A DNA stretch of 21,949 nucleotides from JBKEBQ01 sp047973225 (GTDB lineage Bacteria > Bacillota_I > Bacilli_A > Erysipelotrichales > Erysipelotrichaceae). Positions 1-6,607 of the stretch are shown in pieces. A program made the translations under genes and the position numbers. The stretch covers positions 1 to 21,949 of the forward strand of contig JBKEBQ010000001.1 of assembly GCA_047973225.1 (NCBI GenBank). The letters run 5' to 3'. Below the pieces are notes generated by a model that was given only the letters and a program-made list of their open reading frames with translations, did not search any database and had not been told where the DNA came from. Positions within the stretch are counted from its first letter, which is position 1. Every line of letters begins with the position of its first letter.

Positions 1-168
1 TCCATTTTGCTCATTAGAACACGACTTTTCTTTGCGTGTTTTGTGTTTTGTTTTCCGTGAATTCTTTTTCGAAATTGACGTTTCCTATTTAGTTTTCAAA
101 GATCTAATTCTCAACGTTCCCATCCAATGATTTCAACGTTTATTGCGACTGCTTCTTGAACAGCGCTT
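1..168 (-). other. rRNA operon leader (5' external spacer upstream of a 16S rRNA gene lying off the left edge)
   Basis: Read on the minus strand, this stretch lies downstream of a strong promoter and has no credible ORF. It carries a boxA-like element, GATCTTTGAAAACT, at 104-91; this string with a following ACTAAAT is typical of Firmicutes pre-16S leaders and rRNA spacers, where NusB/NusE-type antitermination complexes load. The last minus-strand bases at the window edge (AATGAGCAAAATGGA) would run naturally into the conserved 16S start GAGTTTGATCC. The 16S gene itself is not in the window, so the assignment rests on the leader motifs and the promoter. It also suggests that the sequence was cut, or the assembly broke, at an rRNA repeat. 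Confidence 0.72.
91..104 (-). promoter_or_regulatory. boxA-like antitermination element of the rRNA leader
   Basis: The minus strand reads GATCTTTGAAAACT. It resembles the TTCTTTGAAAACT boxA-containing strings found in Bacillus-type rRNA leaders and 16S-23S spacers. It sits about 60-75 nt downstream of the predicted start of transcription, where a leader boxA would be expected. Confidence 0.55.
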
Positions 169-172
169 GTTT

Positions 173-201
173 ATAATACCAAAGCTACATAATGAAGTCA
201 A
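173..201 (-). promoter_or_regulatory. Strong sigma-A promoter of the rRNA operon
   Basis: On the minus strand the -35 is TTGACT (201-196), the spacer is exactly 17 nt, and the -10 is TATTAT (178-173), so transcription should start near 168-166. The region just upstream (about 222-202) is rich in A-tracts, as in UP elements of rRNA promoters. The promoter points out of the left end of the window, toward the presumed 16S gene. Confidence 0.75.
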
Positions 202-224
202 CACTTTTTATCAAACTTTTGTTT

Positions 225-267
225 TTTTTTCAAAAAAAACAAAAAACGCCCTATTTAAGCGTTTTTT
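225..267 (-). terminator. Rho-independent terminator of spx
   Basis: The inverted repeat AAAAAACGC/GCGTTTTTT (241-249 with 259-267, loop 250-258) is followed on the minus strand by a further G and eight T residues. It begins at the spx stop codon. It separates spx from the rRNA promoter only about 40 nt further on. Confidence 0.85.
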
Positions 268-710
268 CAGTGATTTGCAACTTCTTTTTTACGCACCGAA
301 CCACAAGTTTTAAAATTTGGACAATGCGGATTGCATGACACCTGCGTCAAGGTGCGCAACTCTTTGGGGACAAACGCTGTAATTTCATCGTCATCATATC
401 CAACCAAAAAGTTTTCTTCATTAATAAGGATGGGGCGTTTCATAACTGAAGGGTTTTCCTGAATAAAGTTAATAATTTCCTTCAAGGATAAATCATCCAA
501 ACTTTTGTGTAACCGTTGAAACGGTTTAGAACGAGTACTAATGAGATCTTCTGTCCCATTTTCACTTCTACTCAAAAGATATTTTATTTCATCTTCCTTT
601 AATATAGTAGAGAATATATTTTTTTCAAAAAAACTCAATTGTCGATCTTTTAACCATTGTTTTGCTTTGCGACAAGAAGCACAACCAGGTGAAGAATATA
701 AAATAATCAT
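267..710 (-). CDS. spx: Spx family transcriptional regulator (ArsC-like fold) with a cysteine-rich C-terminal tail
   Basis: The 147-residue protein follows Bacillus Spx closely: N-terminal MIILYSSPGCASCRKA with the redox CXXC pair (Cys10, Cys13), then NIFS, the ISTRSK block with Arg60, the RRPI-like KRPI, and VGYDDDEI. Spx binds the alpha C-terminal domain of RNA polymerase and redirects transcription under disulfide stress. It shares its fold with arsenate reductase, and automatic annotation may call it ArsC, but the STRSK and KRPI blocks favour Spx. Spx proteins usually end near residue 131. This one continues with a tail holding Cys126, Cys130 and Cys136 plus His129 (C-x3-C-x5-C), which could bind metal or form extra disulfides; that is inference. 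The ATG is preceded by AGAGGG. The gene stands alone, divergent from the permease. Confidence 0.9.
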   Translation of the reverse strand: MIILYSSPGCASCRKAKQWLKDRQLSFFEKNIFSTILKEDEIKYLLSRSENGTEDLISTRSKPFQRLHKSLDDLSLKEIINFIQENPSVMKRPILINEENFLVGYDDDEITAFVPKELRTLTQVSCNPHCPNFKTCGSVRKKEVANH

Positions 711-737
711 CGATTTTCCCTCTTTCTATTACCATAT

Positions 738-766
738 ATACTATACCAATTTCCCTTTTTTCACAA
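738..766 (-). promoter_or_regulatory. Probable sigma-A promoter of spx
   Basis: On the minus strand TTGTGA (766-761) is followed after 17 nt by TAGTAT (743-738), with an overlapping TATAGT two bases closer. The spx ATG is about 30 nt downstream with its ribosome binding site between. Confidence 0.5.
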
Positions 767-794
767 TTGTTATTTCGTCTTTTTTGAAAAAATA

Positions 795-823
795 TTGCCA
801 GTCATTACTTCTTATATTAAAAT
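795..823 (+). promoter_or_regulatory. Probable sigma-A promoter of the APC permease gene
   Basis: TTGCCA (795-800), a 17-nt spacer and TAAAAT (818-823) lie just upstream of the ribosome binding site AGAAAGGAA (834-842). The placement implies that the permease starts at the ATG at 852, because a start at the TTG at 795 would fall inside the promoter. Confidence 0.5.
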
Positions 824-851
824 CATAATTAACAGAAAGGAAATGGTAGAT

Positions 852-2192
852 ATGAAAAAACAAAAACAACAAACAAAACAATTCGGATTGCCTACCGCAA
901 TATCAATGATTATCGGAATCGTAATTGGTTCTGGAATCTTTTTTAAAACAGATGACATTCTTGCCGCAACTGGCGGAAATGTTTTACTAGGTGTATGTGC
1001 ACTCACTATTGGTGCAATTAGCATTATCTTTGGTGGCTTGACGCTCTCAGCACTTGCACGAAAAAACGATGAAGTAGGTGGTATTATTACGTATGCTGAA
1101 ATTGCTTTCAACCAAAAATTTGCCTTCATTCTCGGTTTTTTTCAATTGAGTGCTTATTACCCCACACTGATTGCCATCATTTTGTTTGTCGCTGCAAACT
1201 ATACACTAACTTTATTTCCTGCATTGCCACTTAATATTTGGGGTGTTACGCTTATCTACTTTCTTGTTATGTATAGTTGCAATTATGCATCATCAAAATT
1301 ATCCAGCATTATCCAATCAAGCGCAACTATCATCAAACTCTTTCCCCTCATTGTCATTGGGATCGTCGGGATTTTGTTCGGTGATCCTCAAGCCATGCAA
1401 AATGATGTCGTATCTCTTCCCTTACTCTTTCAATCCAGTGCAGCAATCATATCGGTAGCTTTTTCTTATGATGGTTGGATTATCGCAACCAGTATCGCTC
1501 ATGAAATCAAAGACAGCAAGCGTAATACACCTCTCGCTTTATGTATCGCACCAATTATCATTATGTGCGTATACCTTATTTACTTTGTTGGTATGAGTTC
1601 TATTTTAAGTCCTGAAAAAATCATTAATTCTGGTGATGCCCATGTTTCAGAAGTGGCGACAATGTATTTTGGTAACCTTGGAAATAAACTTATTTTAGTC
1701 GCCATTATCATTTCTGTTTTAGGCACTGTAAACGGTTTGATCTTAGGTGGAAGTCGCGTTCCTTATTCGCTTGCCGTTCGTAAAGAATTACCATTTAGTA
1801 ATCATATTGAAAAACTGGATCCAAAAACACAAATTCCGCGTAATTCATTATTTCTTTGCGGAGGTCTTTCGCTCATTTGGTTACTTGTGCATTATGCATC
1901 AACAAAATTATCCTTTTTAGAAAAACTCGATATTTCCAGTATTCCAATTGTACTTATGTATGGGTTTTTCTCTATTATTTACATTAAAATTATCATCACG
2001 CACCTCAAAACCAAAACAAACAATACATGGTATGAACTTATTTGTCCCTCATTGGCAACACTTGGTTCTGCTACGATCATATATGGTGGGGTTAGTAGCC
2101 CTATGTTTTTAAATTATTTGTTTATTTCATTGGCAATTCTTGTTGTTAGTGTTACAATATATAATCATAATAGCAAAGAAATAAATAAGTAG
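852..2192 (+). CDS. APC family amino-acid permease
   Basis: This is a 446-residue integral membrane protein of the amino acid-polyamine-organocation superfamily (COG0531 type), with about 12 hydrophobic segments. The first membrane segment carries the family signature GIVIGSGIFFK, the unwound substrate-binding helix. A second signature-like block is GGIITYAEI near residues 75-85. It probably moves an amino acid across the cytoplasmic membrane by exchange or cation symport; the substrate cannot be read from sequence. Being next to trpS is weak grounds for tryptophan, since each gene has its own promoter. I chose ATG 852 because AGAAAGGAA lies about 10 nt upstream; an in-frame ATG at 843 is too close to it, and a TTG at 795 would sit in the promoter. 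No clear terminator follows; the trpS promoter lies in its last codons. Confidence 0.88.
   Translation: MKKQKQQTKQFGLPTAISMIIGIVIGSGIFFKTDDILAATGGNVLLGVCALTIGAISIIFGGLTLSALARKNDEVGGIITYAEIAFNQKFAFILGFFQLSAYYPTLIAIILFVAANYTLTLFPALPLNIWGVTLIYFLVMYSCNYASSKLSSIIQSSATIIKLFPLIVIGIVGILFGDPQAMQNDVVSLPLLFQSSAAIISVAFSYDGWIIATSIAHEIKDSKRNTPLALCIAPIIIMCVYLIYFVGMSSILSPEKIINSGDAHVSEVATMYFGNLGNKLILVAIIISVLGTVNGLILGGSRVPYSLAVRKELPFSNHIEKLDPKTQIPRNSLFLCGGLSLIWLLVHYASTKLSFLEKLDISSIPIVLMYGFFSIIYIKIIITHLKTKTNNTWYELICPSLATLGSATIIYGGVSSPMFLNYLFISLAILVVSVTIYNHNSKEINK
2137..2165 (+). promoter_or_regulatory. Probable promoter of the T-box/trpS transcript
   Basis: TTCTTG (2137-2142), a 17-nt spacer and a perfect TATAAT (2160-2165) lie inside the last codons of the permease gene. 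Transcription would start near 2172, giving a leader of about 230 nt before trpS, the right size for a T-box. Confidence 0.55.
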
Positions 2193-2390
2193 ATGATGTT
2201 TTTGTGAAAAAAGCGATTTGTTGAAGTGGTGCGAAACAAACACATACATGATTGAATTGGGTTATGGAGCTAAACATATTGTTCGGTGCACACCGTTATC
2301 GTGAAGTGACTCAATTTGAGTAAGTCGGGTGGTACCGCGTTTATAGACATAGACGTCCCAACATTTGTTGGGGCTTTTTATTTTATTTGT
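2172..2390 (+). promoter_or_regulatory. T-box leader (tRNA-sensing riboswitch) controlling trpS
   Basis: The conserved T-box core CGGGTGGTACCGCG is at 2326-2339, followed by an intrinsic terminator at 2355-2384. Uncharged tRNA pairs with the specifier codon in Stem I and, through its NCCA end, with UGGU at 2330-2333 in the antiterminator, so that the gene is read when the amino acid is short. Small hairpins upstream fit the connecting stems: CGGT/ACCG (2284-2287 with 2292-2295) and ACTCA/TGAGT (2309-2313 with 2317-2321). TTTGTT/AACAAA (2217-2222 with 2235-2240) may be part of Stem I. I cannot place the specifier with certainty; UGG (Trp) triplets occur at 2227, 2258 and 2265. The trpS gene downstream supports tryptophan. 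Confidence 0.92.
2355..2384 (+). terminator. T-box regulated intrinsic terminator
   Basis: CCCAACA/TGTTGGG (2357-2363 with 2366-2372), extended by G2355-C2374 and a U-G pair, is followed by TTTTTATTTTATTT. Its 5' arm lies just after the T-box core, where the alternative antiterminator helix would form. Confidence 0.88.
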
Positions 2391-2405
2391 TATAGGAGGA
2401 ATCAT

Positions 2406-3395
2406 ATGAAACGTTGTGTAAGTGGGATTAAACCCACAGGAAAGTTAACATTAGGTAATTATATTGGAGCAATTTCACAATTCATCCAATTACAAGATGA
2501 ATATGAAATGTACATCTTTATCGCAAATTTGCATGCTATTACCGAAACGCAAGATACCAAAGCATTAAAACAAAACACAAAAGATTTGATTGCTTTGTAT
2601 TTGGCATGTGGACTGGATCCTAAAAAAGTAACTATGTTTTTGCAAAGCGATGTCAAAGAGCACGCAGAACTTGGTTGGATAATGACTTGTCATTCTTATA
2701 TGGGCGAACTTTCTAGAATGACTCAATACAAAGATCGCTCGCAAAAAAAAGAGGCAAATATTACCGCTGGCTTATTTACCTACCCTTCCTTAATGGCTGG
2801 CGATATTTTACTTTATGACGCAGATGTTGTTCCTGTTGGAATTGACCAGAAACAGCATGTGGAATTGGCACGTGATTTAGCAAATCGCTTTAATCACTTA
2901 TACCAAGAACTCTTCACTGTCCCAACACCTATCACGCCAAAGATTGGGGCAAAAATAAAATCACTGCAATCTCCCACAAAAAAAATGTCGAAATCAGAAG
3001 AGAACCAAAAAGGTTGTATCTATCTATTAGATGATCCCGCAGTTGCTAGAAAAAAGATTATGTCCGCCGTTACCGATTCTATAGGTGTTATTCGCTTTGA
3101 TGAAGCAAATCAACCTGGCGTTTCTAACTTGTTGATGATTGCATCAACGTTGAGTGGAGAATCCATCGATTCTTTCACAAAACGCTTGCATGGAGCCGGT
3201 TATGGAATCTTAAAAAAAGAAGTTGGCGAAATCGTATACAATTTCCTTACCGACTTACAAAAAGACTATCAAGATATTCTTGCCAGCAACATATTAGAGA
3301 CAACCCTACAAGACGGTGCAGAGCGTGCTCGTATGTCCGCTTGTAAAAAGATGCTAAAAGTAAAAAAGAAGCTAGGCTTTCAGTTGTTTAAATAG
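2406..3395 (+). CDS. trpS: Tryptophan--tRNA ligase (TrpRS)
   Basis: This cytoplasmic class I aminoacyl-tRNA synthetase charges tRNA-Trp with tryptophan using ATP. The 329-residue protein has the normal bacterial length. The HIGH-type ATP site is TGKLTLGNY at residues 11-19 and the KMSKS loop is KMSKS at 193-197; the SGIKPTG start, the GELSRMTQYKDR block and the DILLYDADVVPVGIDQ block are all characteristic of TrpRS. The start is ATG 2406, with AGGAGG six bases upstream. The reading frame is open for another 30 codons upstream, but those would be translated from the T-box and its terminator, so they are not part of the protein. Expression should rise when tRNA-Trp is uncharged. A strong terminator follows. 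Confidence 0.97.
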   Translation: MKRCVSGIKPTGKLTLGNYIGAISQFIQLQDEYEMYIFIANLHAITETQDTKALKQNTKDLIALYLACGLDPKKVTMFLQSDVKEHAELGWIMTCHSYMGELSRMTQYKDRSQKKEANITAGLFTYPSLMAGDILLYDADVVPVGIDQKQHVELARDLANRFNHLYQELFTVPTPITPKIGAKIKSLQSPTKKMSKSEENQKGCIYLLDDPAVARKKIMSAVTDSIGVIRFDEANQPGVSNLLMIASTLSGESIDSFTKRLHGAGYGILKKEVGEIVYNFLTDLQKDYQDILASNILETTLQDGAERARMSACKKMLKVKKKLGFQLFK

Positions 3396-3441
3396 TCCAA
3401 TATCATCTTGTTTCAGTATAAAGATACCTATATAATGTTAA

Positions 3442-3476
3442 AGGTATGTAGCCATCTAGGCTGCATACCTTTTTTT
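3442..3476 (+). terminator. Rho-independent terminator of trpS
   Basis: A 12-bp inverted repeat with one G-U pair, AGGTATGTAGCC/GGCTGCATACCT (3442-3453 with 3459-3470, loop ATCTA), is followed by a run of T. It sits between the convergent trpS and uppP. On the minus strand it is followed only by TTTAAC, so it would be a weaker terminator for the dcw operon. Confidence 0.9.
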
Positions 3477-3517
3477 ATTCATGATCCTCACACGAATCAA
3501 TTCATTGTAATATATCA

Positions 3518-4321
3518 TTAAAAGATGATGGTTAAAATAATAATAATTCCTAAAATGATGCGATAGTATCCAAATACTTTAAAATCATGCTCACGAATAT
3601 AGTCCAATAAGAATCGAATCGCAAAAATCGATACAACAAACGACACTAATGTTCCGACACACAATACAATCAGTTGGGTGGTGGTAAAAGTAAAACCAAA
3701 TTTCAATAATTTTATAAGACTCGCACCCGCCATAACCGGTAATGCCAAAAAAAACGAAAATTCACTTGCCACTTTACGCGAACATCCTAAAATGCTCCCT
3801 CCTAAGATAGTCGCGCCGGAGCGTGAGGTTCCAGGAATGAGTGCCAAAACCTGAAAACAACCGATCCCTAAAGCGCTTTTATAATCCAAATCTTCAAGGC
3901 GCTGAATGTCGGGATAATGTTTTTTGCTTTCCCAAAAAATAAAAGCAACCCCATACACGATAAGGGTAATCGCAATCACCACAATACCACTCAATTGCGA
4001 CTCAATCATATCATCAAACAAAACGCCAATAATTCCTGCTGGAATCACACCAATAAATATTTTGAACCACAACTGCCAAATATCGCGTTTTTGCGAATAT
4101 GTCTTCTTTTTGGTAAATGGATTTAAACGACGGAAATATAGTACACATACAGCTAAAATAGAACCCAACTGAATAACGACTTTAAACACTTCAAAAAATT
4201 CCTTGCTGCCCAGCGATAAAAACTGTTCGACCAAAATTAAATGTCCTGTACTACTAATCGGAAGCCATTCACTAATACCTTGAATTACACCAAATACAAT
4301 GGCTTTTATAATTTCACTCAT
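3518..4321 (-). CDS. uppP: Undecaprenyl-diphosphatase (UppP/BacA)
   Basis: This polytopic membrane enzyme removes one phosphate from undecaprenyl diphosphate, returning the lipid carrier used by MraY. The 267-residue protein has the BacA signatures: GISEWLPISSTGHL at residues 15-28 with Glu18 and the SSTGH block, and PGTSRSGAT at 163-171, which form the catalytic site. Most of the rest is hydrophobic helices. The frame is open upstream to 4408, but those codons lie inside murD. I chose ATG 4321 because AAGGGGG lies about 6 nt upstream and the family starts with a short MSE-like end. It overlaps the murD stop by 8 nt, so translation is probably coupled. It ends the dcw-type operon; members of this family also give bacitracin tolerance when overproduced. 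Confidence 0.94.
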   Translation of the reverse strand: MSEIIKAIVFGVIQGISEWLPISSTGHLILVEQFLSLGSKEFFEVFKVVIQLGSILAVCVLYFRRLNPFTKKKTYSQKRDIWQLWFKIFIGVIPAGIIGVLFDDMIESQLSGIVVIAITLIVYGVAFIFWESKKHYPDIQRLEDLDYKSALGIGCFQVLALIPGTSRSGATILGGSILGCSRKVASEFSFFLALPVMAGASLIKLLKFGFTFTTTQLIVLCVGTLVSFVVSIFAIRFLLDYIREHDFKVFGYYRIILGIIIILTIIF

Positions 4322-5630
4322 TGATTTCCCCCTTCTTATATTCAGCAACAAGTTGTTTAAACATATTTCCTCTTTCCTCATAACTTTCAAATTGATCATA
4401 GCTCGCACAAGCCGGCGACAATAAAATTACATCCCCACTTCGCGCAAAAGCAATCGCCTGTTGAAAAGCCGAGGGCAGATCTTTGCATAGAATCGTATCA
4501 AAAATATTGATAAACTTGTGTTTTGTTTCTCCGTATGCAAAACATTTTTTTATGCATGGTCTATATTTCTTTAAAATATCCAATGACAAACCCTTGTCAT
4601 AACCTCCAGCCAATAAAATCAAAGACCGATCGAAGGCTTGTATCGCAGGTATAATCGCTTCTGGATTGGTTGCTTTTGAGTCGTTATAAAAACGAATCTC
4701 CCCAATTGTATCTACCGCTTCCAAACGATGCTCTACTGCGCCTATATTGCCCACTCCTTCTTGAATTTTTTGTACATCAACGCCCAATACATATGCCATT
4801 GCAGCAGCAACCATTGCATTGCTTATATTATGCGTCCCCACAACGTTTAAATCCTTCAATTGAAAAAGCACAACATCCTTCAAATACACAATTTGATCCT
4901 TGATATAAATATCAGCTTTTTGATGGCGTGATATATCCAATATTGTCGCATGAATATTGCTGGTATACTTTAAAACTGAAGCATCATCAATGTTGCGAAT
5001 AAAGTAATCATGCTCATCACAATTTTCATAAATTTTTGTTTTTGACACATAGTACGCTTCCAAAGAATCCATATAATCCAAATGATCGGGGGATAAATTC
5101 AAAATCGTACTCACTTGTGGTTTGAATTGTTTACACCCTAATAGTTGGAAATTACTAAGTTCTAATGCAACATAAACGACTTCTTTTTCATGTTGTAAAA
5201 CAATTTCACTTAGCGGTATCCCAATATTTCCTGCTACATAGCTTTTAAAACTTGTTTTTAATAATGTGTGGAGCATAGTAGTGGTAGTAGTTTTTCCGTT
5301 TGTTCCAGTGATCGCGCCATATTTAAAGTGTTTCGCATATCGATACGCAATTTCTATTTCGGTATAAATTTCATATTTCGCTTCAATAAAATACTTCAAA
5401 AAAGGCACATCGTATGGAATGCCTGGATTTTTTACGACAAACGCATATGTCTGCTCTTTTAAATATTGTGGATGACCCCCATCTTCCACATGGATACCCT
5501 CTTTTAACAGTTGTTCTTTATTCGATAATTTCGCCAGATCACTCAAGTACACATCAAACCCTTTTTTTATAAGCAAACGACTGATCGCGCTACCACTTCG
5601 TGCCCCGCCAATAACCAATACCTTTTTCAT
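4314..5630 (-). CDS. murD: UDP-N-acetylmuramoyl-L-alanine--D-glutamate ligase (MurD)
   Basis: This cytoplasmic Mur ligase adds D-glutamate to UDP-MurNAc-L-Ala with ATP, the second peptide step of peptidoglycan precursor synthesis. The 438-residue protein has three domains: an N-terminal nucleotide-sugar-binding Rossmann part (VIGGARSGSAIS, residues 6-17), a central ATPase with the P-loop TGTNGKTT (108-115) and the NLSPDHLDYM block, and a C-terminal part with GAVEHRLE and NDSKATNPEA, the latter typical of MurD. The ATG is one base from the mraY stop, with AGGAG inside the end of mraY, so the two are co-translated. The stop (TGA) overlaps uppP. In many Firmicutes ftsW, murG or divIB follow murD in this cluster; they are absent here. 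Confidence 0.96.
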   Translation of the reverse strand: MKKVLVIGGARSGSAISRLLIKKGFDVYLSDLAKLSNKEQLLKEGIHVEDGGHPQYLKEQTYAFVVKNPGIPYDVPFLKYFIEAKYEIYTEIEIAYRYAKHFKYGAITGTNGKTTTTTMLHTLLKTSFKSYVAGNIGIPLSEIVLQHEKEVVYVALELSNFQLLGCKQFKPQVSTILNLSPDHLDYMDSLEAYYVSKTKIYENCDEHDYFIRNIDDASVLKYTSNIHATILDISRHQKADIYIKDQIVYLKDVVLFQLKDLNVVGTHNISNAMVAAAMAYVLGVDVQKIQEGVGNIGAVEHRLEAVDTIGEIRFYNDSKATNPEAIIPAIQAFDRSLILLAGGYDKGLSLDILKKYRPCIKKCFAYGETKHKFINIFDTILCKDLPSAFQQAIAFARSGDVILLSPACASYDQFESYEERGNMFKQLVAEYKKGEINE

Positions 5631-5631
5631 A

Positions 5632-6594
5632 TTACATAACTCCTAAAATATAACCCAAAACAGCACATATAATACCGATGCCATAAAACATAAAAACCAC
5701 CTGTGTTTCGCTCATTCCACACATCTCGAAATGATGATGAATCGGTGCCATTTTAAAAATACGTTTTTTTCTTGTCTTATATGACATTACTTGTAATGCT
5801 ACGGATATCGTTTCCACTAAAAACAACCCACCAATAACCAATAACAACAGCTCTTTATGCAAAACCATCGCAACCGCTGCCAACAATCCACCAAGTGCCA
5901 AAGAACCCGTATCTCCCATAAAAATGCGAGCGGGATGTTTGTTGAACCACAAGTACGAAAGTAGGCTCCCACTAATTGTGAGCAACAACAATGTAATATT
6001 TTCTTGTCCTTCATGAAATGAAAAAGCAATAAAAGGCACAAGTGCAATCAACATCGTGCCAGCACACAGACCATCTAAACCATCTGTCAAGTTAACGGCA
6101 TTGCTTTCACCTGTAAACATTATAAAAACTACAAAAAAGTATAGTGGTCCAATGGCAATTTCAACATCGGCAATTGGTATCCACAAGCTTGTATCAGCAA
6201 ATTGCATATAAACGAAGAAAAATAGAATCGCTAAAAAGGATTGTAAAAAAAATTTAACTTTTGCAGATAGCCCATCATTGTGCTTTTTAACAACAATGAT
6301 AAAGTCATCAATAAAGCCTATCAACCCATATCCAACAAACGCAAAGATAACGAGCAGGCTATGAACATCTCCAAACATATGCGGATTCAAAAGTCCACAA
6401 ACAAGAAGCGGAACTACTAAAAAGACAATCCCTCCCATTGTCGGTGTTCCTGTTTTTACCTGATGCGATGCCAACCCTTCTTCTCTTTCGCTTTGCGAAA
6501 ACTTGATCTTATGTAAAAAAGCAATCACTTTAGGCATAGTTACAAAAGCAAGCAAAAAACTCATGATAAATCCTACCACATATAGATATTCCAT
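5632..6594 (-). CDS. mraY: Phospho-N-acetylmuramoyl-pentapeptide-transferase (MraY)
   Basis: This integral membrane enzyme transfers phospho-MurNAc-pentapeptide from UDP to undecaprenyl phosphate, making lipid I. The 320 residues have about ten membrane helices. Catalytic and signature blocks are visible: IDDF with Asp96 and Asp97, NLTDGLDGL at 168-176, FMGDTGSLALGG at 226-236 with Asp228, and MAPIHHHFE with the three-histidine loop at 286-288. The N-terminal TPTMGGI block is also conserved. GGGAGG lies about 8 nt before the ATG, overlapping the end of the upstream PBP gene. The product UMP and the carrier demand link it to murD and uppP downstream. Confidence 0.97.
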   Translation of the reverse strand: MEYLYVVGFIMSFLLAFVTMPKVIAFLHKIKFSQSEREEGLASHQVKTGTPTMGGIVFLVVPLLVCGLLNPHMFGDVHSLLVIFAFVGYGLIGFIDDFIIVVKKHNDGLSAKVKFFLQSFLAILFFFVYMQFADTSLWIPIADVEIAIGPLYFFVVFIMFTGESNAVNLTDGLDGLCAGTMLIALVPFIAFSFHEGQENITLLLLTISGSLLSYLWFNKHPARIFMGDTGSLALGGLLAAVAMVLHKELLLLVIGGLFLVETISVALQVMSYKTRKKRIFKMAPIHHHFEMCGMSETQVVFMFYGIGIICAVLGYILGVM

Positions 6595-6607
6595 AAAAGC
6601 TTCCTCC

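Noticed and set aside
267..710. Annotation as arsenate reductase
   Set aside because: The fold is shared, but the CXXC, STRSK, KRPI and VGYDDDEI blocks match Spx, and no ars genes are nearby.
541..828. Plus-strand ORF across spx and its promoter
   Set aside because: It is antisense to spx, low in complexity and has no family features.
795..851. TTG start giving a 19-residue longer permease
   Set aside because: The TTG is the probable -35 of the gene's promoter, and AGAAAGGAA is spaced for ATG 852.
2316..2405. Thirty extra in-frame codons before TrpRS
   Set aside because: They encode the T-box core and terminator, the peptide has no family match, and AGGAGG is placed for the ATG at 2406.
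3442..3470. Hairpin as a strong bidirectional terminator for the dcw operon
   Set aside because: On the minus strand the stem is followed only by TTTAAC, so I call it only for trpS; a weaker reverse role remains possible.
4322..4408. N-terminal extension of UppP (29 residues)
   Set aside because: It lies within murD in another frame; a strong ribosome binding site precedes the ATG at 4321 and the family begins there.
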